Assembly: GCF_030816485.1 (NCBI RefSeq)
Contig: NZ_JAUSYC010000001.1
Span: 868,001 to 932,000 of the forward strand
Direction of reading: 5' to 3'
From: Arthrobacter sp. B1I2
Lineage (GTDB): Bacteria > Actinomycetota > Actinomycetes > Actinomycetales > Micrococcaceae
Length of the DNA stretch: 64,000 bases
Both the position numbers and the translations under genes were made by a program. The first letter of the stretch is position 1; every line of letters starts with the position of its first letter. Shown here piece by piece: positions 58,711-64,000 of the stretch. The notes below the pieces were generated by a model. The model searched no databases. It was not told the origin of the DNA and was given only the letters and a program-made list of their open reading frames with translations.

Positions 58711-59772
58711 ATGAAAGCTTTCGTCATCACCAAGTACAAGGCCGACGTGCAGGTGGCCGAGGTTCCCGAGCCGGTCATCGGGGATCAAGATGTCCTGGTC
58801 CGGGTGGAAGCGGCCGGGCTCAACCAGCTGGACGAGAAAATCCGCATGGGCGAGTTCAAGCAGATCCTCCCCTACCCGTTGCCGCTTATCCTCGGTAATG
58901 ACCTGGCCGGAACAGTCCTCAGCGTCGGGGCGAAAGTGCGCGGCTTCAAGGCGGGCGACGAAGTTTTCGCCAGGCCGGACAAGACCCGCATCGGCACCTT
59001 CGCCGAACGCATCGCCGTGGCAGAGGCGGATCTGGCGACCAAGCCCGCGTCAGTCACCATGGCCGAGGCAGGCTCCCTTCCGCTGGTTGCCTTGACGGCA
59101 TGGCAGGCCCTGGTGGAGCACGGAAAGGTGCAGCCGGGGCAGAAGGTCCTCATCCATGCGGGTGCCGGCGGAGTAGGTTCCATCGCAATTCAACTGGCAA
59201 AGCATCTTGGAGCGACGGTAGCGACCACCGCCAGCGCCGCCAACGCGGAATTCGTCCGCGGACTCGGCGCTGACACCGTCATCGACTACCGGGACGAAGA
59301 CTTTGAACAGATCCTCAGCGGCTATGATTTGGTCCTCGACAGCGTCGGCGGGCGGAACCTGGAGAAATCCCTCCGCATCCTCAAGCCTGGCGGCAAGGCG
59401 ATTGGAATCGCAGGACCTCCGGACCCCGTCTTCGCCAGGGAGTCCGGCCTCAATCCGGTACTCCGCCTTGCCATCGCCGGCCTGAGCCGCAGCATCCGCG
59501 GCCAGGCCCGCCGGCTCGGCGTGCACTACGAATTCCTGTTCATGCGTGCCAGCGGCAAGCAACTGGGCCACGTCGCAAGGCTCGTCGACGACGGCGTGCT
59601 GCGGCCCGTCGTCGGACGCATCACCCCGTTCGCGCAGACTCCGGAGGCCCTGCAGGCACTGGGACATGGAGGATTGCGCGGCAAGGCCGTCATCATCAAT
59701 CCCCCGGACAACGCCGCCGCCACAGCCACCACGGAACTTGCCGGTCAGCGTAGGCTCGGCGAGTGGGCATGA
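58711..59772 (+). CDS. NADP-dependent medium-chain oxidoreductase (quinone oxidoreductase-like)
   Basis: A 353-residue MDR-family protein: GroES-like domain first (AAGLNQLDEKIRMGEF, then GNDLAGTV), then a Rossmann domain with HAGAGGVGSIAIQLAK and the NADP-side strand VATTASAANAEF. No structural-zinc cysteines are seen, as in quinone oxidoreductases and enone reductases. It may detoxify quinones or reactive enones with NADPH. ATG 58711 fits the family start (MKAFVITKY). It overlaps the next gene by four bases (ATGA), and a TetR gene is the third of the operon. Confidence 0.87.
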   Translation: MKAFVITKYKADVQVAEVPEPVIGDQDVLVRVEAAGLNQLDEKIRMGEFKQILPYPLPLILGNDLAGTVLSVGAKVRGFKAGDEVFARPDKTRIGTFAERIAVAEADLATKPASVTMAEAGSLPLVALTAWQALVEHGKVQPGQKVLIHAGAGGVGSIAIQLAKHLGATVATTASAANAEFVRGLGADTVIDYRDEDFEQILSGYDLVLDSVGGRNLEKSLRILKPGGKAIGIAGPPDPVFARESGLNPVLRLAIAGLSRSIRGQARRLGVHYEFLFMRASGKQLGHVARLVDDGVLRPVVGRITPFAQTPEALQALGHGGLRGKAVIINPPDNAAATATTELAGQRRLGEWA

Positions 59773-60626
59773 GCGCCGCCAGCAATGCCCCCGCATCCTC
59801 CTATGCCGAGGCACCCACCCGCAACATCGCCGTCGGTGGCGTCAGCTATGCCTACCGTGAGCTGGGGCCCCAGGGCGGGGTTCCGGTGGTCTTCTTCCTC
59901 CACCTCGCCGGGAATTTGGACAACTGGGACCCCCGGATCATCGACCCCATCGCCAAGGAACGCCGCGTCATCACCTTCGACAACCGCGGGCTCGGCGCCA
60001 CCACCGGTGCGGTGCCCAACAGCATCGAGGCCATGGCCGACGATGCCGCCAGCTTCATCCGCTCCCTTGGCCTCGAAAAGGTGGATATCTTCGCCTTCTC
60101 CCTTGGCGGCATGGTGGCCCAGGCCCTGATCGGGAAGCACCCCGAACTGGTCCGGAAACTCATCCTTGCCGGCACCGGCCCCCGAGGCGGCAAAGGCATG
60201 GACAAGATCGCACGGGTCACGTACCTCGATATAGTGCGGGCCTACCTGGTCCGGGCGGATCCGAAGGAATTCCTTTTCTTTAACCGCAACGCCGCCGGCA
60301 AAAAGGCCGCAAAGGCATTCATCACCCGCCTCCACGAACGCACCGCCGGACGTGACCGGCCGGTCCGGATCCAGGCATTCCGGACCCAGCTGAAAGCGAT
60401 CAGGAACTGGGGCCGGACCACACCGGCCGATTTGTCGACGATCACCCATCCCACGCTCATCGCCAACGGTGACCACGACCGCATGGTTCCCTCCATCCTG
60501 TCCATGGACCTGCACCGGCGCATCGCCGGATCAGAACTGGTCATGTATGCGGACTCAGGTCACGGCAGCATCTTCCAGTTCCATACGCAGTTCGCCCCCG
60601 TGGCCGTTGAGTTCCTCGGCCGCTGA
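59769..60626 (+). CDS. Alpha/beta hydrolase
   Basis: A 285-residue alpha/beta hydrolase. The strand-turn FLHLAGNLDNW, nucleophile elbow FSLGGM with its Ser, late acid in NGDHDRMV and histidine in SGHGSIFQ make up a full catalytic set. Related proteins are haloperoxidase-like or ester hydrolases. ATG 59769 overlaps the oxidoreductase stop, so the pair are translated together, and both are probably under TetR control. The substrate is unknown. Confidence 0.84.
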   Translation: MSAASNAPASSYAEAPTRNIAVGGVSYAYRELGPQGGVPVVFFLHLAGNLDNWDPRIIDPIAKERRVITFDNRGLGATTGAVPNSIEAMADDAASFIRSLGLEKVDIFAFSLGGMVAQALIGKHPELVRKLILAGTGPRGGKGMDKIARVTYLDIVRAYLVRADPKEFLFFNRNAAGKKAAKAFITRLHERTAGRDRPVRIQAFRTQLKAIRNWGRTTPADLSTITHPTLIANGDHDRMVPSILSMDLHRRIAGSELVMYADSGHGSIFQFHTQFAPVAVEFLGR

Positions 60627-60647
60627 CCCTGGGCAGGCGACCACCAT

Positions 60648-60659
60648 TGACTACACTCA
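60648..60659 (+). promoter_or_regulatory. Third copy of the TGAYTACACTCA motif, before tetR
   Basis: TGACTACACTCA lies 43 bases ahead of the TetR start and matches the two copies at 58663-58690 with one or two base changes. It is followed by GAGTCA, giving a TGACT/AGTCA inverted arrangement. Confidence 0.55.
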
Positions 60660-60701
60660 GAGTCAGCCCAACCAGAAGACCGCCCCGGAGGACAACCCGC
60701 C

Positions 60702-61304
60702 ATGCACCTTGCGTCCCAGCCCGTCGGACGGCGGGAACGGAACAAGCAGGCCAAACTCGACCGGATCACGGCGGCGGCCCGCGAGCTTTTTGCCGAGCAT
60801 GGCATTGACGATGTCACCACCCAGCAGATCGCCGACAGGGCCGACATCGGCACGGGCACCCTGTTCCTGTACGCCAAGAGCAAGGGTGAACTGCTGCTGC
60901 TCGTCCAGAACTCTGCCTACGCTGATGCCCTCGCCAAGGGCACGGCCGACGCCGCGGAGACCACCGTGCTTCTCGATGCCGTCATGGCGATCATCCGCCC
61001 GGTGGTGGAGTGCAACCGGAAGCAGATCGACAACGGCCGCACCTACCTGCGGGAGATGGTTTTCGGCGACCCCAACGAGCCCCACCACCACGCTGCCCTC
61101 ACCCTCGCAGGAGGCACCGAGGCCGCACTCGCCGACGTGTTGCAACGTGACGGCCGCACCACTCCAGATGCTGCCGCCAAACTTGCCCGCGTCGTCTCTG
61201 CCATCATGTTCCTCAGCATGGCCGCTTCAACCAACGTCTCCTGGTCAATACAAGACCTGCTGCTGGACATCCGGAACCAGGTAGCGGCAATCCTTCCCGC
61301 CTAA
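60702..61304 (+). CDS. TetR/AcrR family regulator
   Basis: A 200-residue TetR regulator. The DNA-binding domain covers residues about 15-62 (AARELFAEHGIDDVTTQQIADRADIGTGTLFLYAKSKGELL, in order) and the rest is a helical ligand domain. It follows the oxidoreductase-hydrolase pair after 75 bases, with a copy of their upstream repeat in that gap, so it probably represses the whole block and itself. The inducer is unknown; such sets often respond to quinones, aldehydes or drugs. Confidence 0.87.
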   Translation: MHLASQPVGRRERNKQAKLDRITAAARELFAEHGIDDVTTQQIADRADIGTGTLFLYAKSKGELLLLVQNSAYADALAKGTADAAETTVLLDAVMAIIRPVVECNRKQIDNGRTYLREMVFGDPNEPHHHAALTLAGGTEAALADVLQRDGRTTPDAAAKLARVVSAIMFLSMAASTNVSWSIQDLLLDIRNQVAAILPA

Positions 61305-61467
61305 GTCCGGAGTACCAAGACCCCGGCCCGGCGCATCCAAACGACGGAATCCCTCCGCCCGGCGCCCATCCTCTCCAGAGGCACCTGGAGCGCGGAACCC
61401 GGCACTTAGACGCTCCCGCCCCCTGCCCGGGTTTCTGGGCAGCACCACAACCGAAAGGCAACCAACC

Positions 61468-62181
61468 ATGACTTCCCTTACTGGAGCAATCGTCCTCGTC
61501 ACCGGCGCGAACGGCGGCATCGGCACACACTTCGTCCACGAAGCCCTCGATCGTGGCGCAGCCAAGGTCTATGCCACTGCGCGCGCTCCCCGGGCATGGG
61601 ACGACGAACGCATCGTTCCCCTCGTTCTGGACGTCACCGATGCCGCCTCCATCCAGGCAGCAGTAGCAGCAGCGCCTGACGTTACCGTCCTGATCAACAA
61701 CGCCGGTGCCTCCCCGGCCAGTGCCAGCCTTCTGGCCCTGCCCGAAGAAGATATCCGGTCCAACATGGAAACCAACTTCTTTGGCCCACTGTTCCTTGCC
61801 CGCGCCTTCGCACCCGCGCTCAAGGAACACAACGACGCAGCGATCATCAATGTCCACTCACTCCTGAGCTGGTACGCAACGACCGGTGTTTACAGTGTGT
61901 CCAAAGCCGCTTTGTGGTCAGCAACGAACGCCCTGCGCCTCGAACTCGCCCCTGAGGGCGTTCACGTCCTCGGGGTGCACGTGGGGTGGGTGGATACAGC
62001 CATGGCCGCACACACGCCCGGGCCCAAGCTCCAGCCGGCAGTCCTGGTAACGCGCGTGTTCGACGCCCTTGAGACGGGCGAGTACGAGGTGCTGGCCGAC
62101 GAGGCATCAGTGAAGGTCAAAGCCGGCCTCAGCGCCGGCATTGAAGACCTGTACCCGCAGCTCAAAGCCACAAACGCCTAG
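61468..62181 (+). CDS. SDR family oxidoreductase
   Basis: A 237-residue short-chain dehydrogenase with VTGANGGIGTHF (about 11-22), NNAG near residue 75, the HSLLS serine and YSVSK catalytic motif. Its length and motifs fit NADP-dependent carbonyl reductases of the classical type. It lies 163 bases after tetR; GAAAGG precedes the ATG. A small hairpin in that gap (61423-61442, CTGCCC/GGGCAG) may end the tetR message. It may still belong to the same reactive-carbonyl response, but that is conjecture. Confidence 0.82.
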   Translation: MTSLTGAIVLVTGANGGIGTHFVHEALDRGAAKVYATARAPRAWDDERIVPLVLDVTDAASIQAAVAAAPDVTVLINNAGASPASASLLALPEEDIRSNMETNFFGPLFLARAFAPALKEHNDAAIINVHSLLSWYATTGVYSVSKAALWSATNALRLELAPEGVHVLGVHVGWVDTAMAAHTPGPKLQPAVLVTRVFDALETGEYEVLADEASVKVKAGLSAGIEDLYPQLKATNA

Positions 62182-62259
62182 TGCCGGTGGTGCTGCGGTC
62201 AGTGCCTGATGGACCGCTCGAAGTTGTTCTTACGGCCACTTACGAGGAGCTGGCCCGCA

Positions 62260-62889
62260 TCATTCCATCCATAGAGACGCAGTCCCTGCGGCGAGCTTGG
62301 TGATTTGCTGCCAGTCCTGGTTTTCGATGGCGCTGCGGGGGGTGAGCCAGCTGCCGCCGACGCAGGATACGTTGGGCAGGGCAAGGTAGGCCGGGGCTGA
62401 AGCGAGGCTTATGCCACCGGTTGGGCAGAATTGGACCTGCGGGATGGGGGCTCCGATGGCGGCGAGATAATCGGGGCCACCGGCTGGTCCGGCGGGGAAG
62501 AACTTCATGGTGTCCAGCCCGCGCTCCAGCACAGCCATTGCCTCGCCCACTGTGGCTACGCCGGGCAGGACAGGGATATTTAGGGTCAGCAGGTGGTCCA
62601 GCAGTGACGGTGTCACGCCTGGGCTGACGAGGAATTGCGCTCCGGCGGCGACGGCCGCGTTCGCCTGACCGGGGGTAAGGACGGTGCCTGCCCCGACGAG
62701 GATATCGGGCACTTCGTTGGCGATGAGCTTGAGTGAAGTAAGAGCACTTTCGGTGCGGAGCGTGAGCTCGATGATGCGGATGCCGCCCTCGACCAGTGCC
62801 TTGGCAAGGGGGACGGCGTGTTGTGGGTCATCGATGGTTACCACTGGGATGACGGGCGAAACGTGCAGGACGCTGGTGGCGTTAGCCAT
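62260..62889 (-). CDS. eda: KDPG/KHG aldolase
   Basis: A 209-residue class I aldolase that splits 2-keto-3-deoxy-6-phosphogluconate to pyruvate and glyceraldehyde 3-phosphate. The catalytic Glu41 and Arg45 lie in IIELTLRT and the Schiff-base Lys129 in TMKFFPA; GAGTVLT and CPTGGI complete the site. Length matches the family. Its start overlaps the stop of the upstream fructuronate reductase by eight bases (62882-62889), so both act in one pathway, the modified Ashwell route from glucuronate or galacturonate. Confidence 0.93.
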   Translation of the reverse strand: MANATSVLHVSPVIPVVTIDDPQHAVPLAKALVEGGIRIIELTLRTESALTSLKLIANEVPDILVGAGTVLTPGQANAAVAAGAQFLVSPGVTPSLLDHLLTLNIPVLPGVATVGEAMAVLERGLDTMKFFPAGPAGGPDYLAAIGAPIPQVQFCPTGGISLASAPAYLALPNVSCVGGSWLTPRSAIENQDWQQITKLAAGTASLWME

Positions 62890-64000
62890 GGTTGATCTCG
62901 TTTCTCAGGCCGTCGAGGCCTTGGGTGTCAATGATGCGGTACCAGTTCTTGAGGAGCTCTGCGAAGGTGGTGTCTGCCGCGAGTTCGGCGTCGAAGACGC
63001 TGCGGCAGCTAAGGAGCGCCGGCACCACGGTGGCGGCGGACCGCTCAGCCGGCAGGGCGTTCTGGAGCTCGTCCGCTAGGGGATCGTTCAGGTCTGCGGC
63101 AGCAGTGGTGGCGACGTGGTGCATCCACGCGGCCACGGCAAGCGCGGCACAGCGCGGCTCGCGTTCGGCGGCGAGGGTGGCGCGGACGGTGGTCAACAGG
63201 CGGAGACCGATCTTCTGCGAGCCGTCGCTGCCCACCTTGGCCGTGGTGTGTCCCAGGGCGGGGTTCGCGAATCGTTCCAGGATTTGGGTGCAGTAAGTTG
63301 CACCGTCCAGACCGTCAGGCAGGGTGAGGGTGGGGAGGGCTTCCTCGGCCAGCATCAACCGGCAAGCGGTGCGGAAGGCGTCCTCCCCCACGGCGTCGCT
63401 GATGGTCGCCTTGCCGCTAGCCAGGCCCAGGTATGCCAACATCGAGTGGCTTGCGTTGAGCAGGCGGAGTTTGGCCGCTTCCCACCTGGCGACGTCGTTG
63501 CTGAACAGCGCGCCGGCTTCCTCCCACGCTGGCCGGTCCCCCGCAAAGTTATCCTCAATGACCCATTGCATAAAGGGCTCCGCTACTACCGCTGCTTCGT
63601 CCCGCAGCCCGAGTTCACTTTCGACGGCGTCCAGGTCGGCGTTGGTGGTGGCCGGGACCATTCGGTCCACCATGGTGCTGGGGAACGTTACGTTTGTATC
63701 GAGCCATGCCAGCAGGGGCGCTGCTTCCGCTTCGGGGAGGGCTTCGGCAAAGGCGCGGACAAGGGTTTCTGTCAGTTTCCCGTTGCCCGGGAGGTTGTCG
63801 CAGGAGACGACGGTGAGGGGCCCTCCCCCGTTGCGGGCCCGCTGCTGGATTCCCCGGGTGAGCTGTCCGATTGCCGTCAGGGGCGGTTGGCCGGCAAGGT
63901 CGGCCTGCACCTGTTCATCCGTGGTGTTGAGTGATCCTGTGGAGGGATCAATCCGGTAGCCCTTTTCCGTGATGGTCAGTGTCACCACGTGGGTAGTGGG
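62882..64000 (-). CDS. uxuB: Fructuronate reductase / mannitol dehydrogenase family, N-terminus outside window
   Basis: The frame is open to the right edge; 372 residues are visible and about 130 N-terminal ones with the first part of the Rossmann fold are missing. HVVTLTITEKGY, TVVSCDNLPGNG, FPSTMVDRMVP and LRLLNASHSMLAYLG (with the catalytic-lysine region AKLRLLN) are typical of the long-chain dehydrogenases UxuB, UxaB and MtlD. The KDPG aldolase partner favours fructuronate reductase (UxuB), which makes mannonate from fructuronate. Specificity is inferred; mannitol 2-dehydrogenase remains possible. Confidence 0.8.
   Translation of the reverse strand, partial: PTTHVVTLTITEKGYRIDPSTGSLNTTDEQVQADLAGQPPLTAIGQLTRGIQQRARNGGGPLTVVSCDNLPGNGKLTETLVRAFAEALPEAEAAPLLAWLDTNVTFPSTMVDRMVPATTNADLDAVESELGLRDEAAVVAEPFMQWVIEDNFAGDRPAWEEAGALFSNDVARWEAAKLRLLNASHSMLAYLGLASGKATISDAVGEDAFRTACRLMLAEEALPTLTLPDGLDGATYCTQILERFANPALGHTTAKVGSDGSQKIGLRLLTTVRATLAAEREPRCAALAVAAWMHHVATTAAADLNDPLADELQNALPAERSAATVVPALLSCRSVFDAELAADTTFAELLKNWYRIIDTQGLDGLRNEINHG

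Noticed and set aside
1..64000. tRNA, rRNA, insertion sequences, integrases or prophage genes
   Set aside because: No such gene was seen by reading; a covariance-model scan would be needed to exclude small RNAs fully.

Overview
The window is a GC-rich, densely packed bacterial chromosome segment whose gene families and style (short gaps, ATGA/GTGA start-stop overlaps, GTG starts, DUF4193, DUF6328 and DUF6766 proteins, a LexA box of the Gram-positive/actinobacterial type, an LAXTG sorting signal) point to an actinobacterium of the Micrococcaceae, most likely Arthrobacter or Pseudarthrobacter. That placement is an inference from gene content. I see no rRNA, tRNA, CRISPR array, insertion sequence or prophage gene.

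Region 1 (1-15.5 kb) looks like a stress and housekeeping accessory block: a glycosyltransferase cut by the left edge, several short, very hydrophilic or acidic proteins of unknown function, two short-chain dehydrogenases, DUF6328 and DUF6766 membrane proteins, glycerate kinase, a methyltransferase, a three-gene signalling block (hybrid-like histidine kinase, GGDEF-EAL protein, divergent EAL protein), a glycerophosphodiesterase and a HAD phosphatase. Region 2 (15.5-18.5 kb) is an SOS-controlled umuDC pair with a LexA box directly before umuD, followed by a PRISE-type reductase.

Region 3 (18.8-28.1 kb) holds an orphan periplasmic-type binding protein and, after a repeat-type terminator, a tightly coupled six-gene operon for an unidentified aromatic compound (extradiol dioxygenase, two FAH-fold proteins, cyclase-family hydrolase, FAD monooxygenase, ACMSD-like amidohydrolase). 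DoxX and LysR genes follow on the other strand. Region 4 (28.2-36.5 kb, minus strand) is a glucuronide-utilisation operon: Opp/Dpp-type ABC importer (binding protein, permease, permease-ATPase fusion, ATPase), LacI-family repressor and beta-glucuronidase, with a perfect 18-bp dyad upstream. The last genes of the window, a fructuronate-reductase-like gene and KDPG aldolase, could carry glucuronate further.

Region 5 (36.7-43.4 kb) has an MFS exporter, a sugar kinase, a hydrolase, a cyclodeaminase-like protein and two adjacent secreted proteins; the second has six chaplin-like, cysteine-free repeats and a LAXTG cell-wall signal. Region 6 (43.4-50.4 kb) is a GntR-regulated operon for the lower gallate / 2-pyrone-4,6-dicarboxylate pathway (tautomerase, hydratase, aldolase, PDC lactonase, MFS importer) without a ring-cleaving dioxygenase. 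Region 7 (50.5-55.2 kb) is a nucleoside-use operon (nucleoside hydrolase, MFS, ribokinase) divergent from a LacI regulator, with two near-identical dyads between them.

Region 8 (55.2-64 kb) contains a hydrolase-domain-free RelA/SpoT-type alarmone synthetase, a DUF4193 zinc-ribbon protein, a cold-shock protein, an RsbQ-like hydrolase, a TetR-controlled oxidoreductase-hydrolase operon with a repeated motif at both ends, an SDR, KDPG aldolase and a right-edge-truncated fructuronate reductase. Two copies of one intergenic palindrome family (19966-20027 and 50442-50501) and several operator-like dyads are the most notable non-coding elements.
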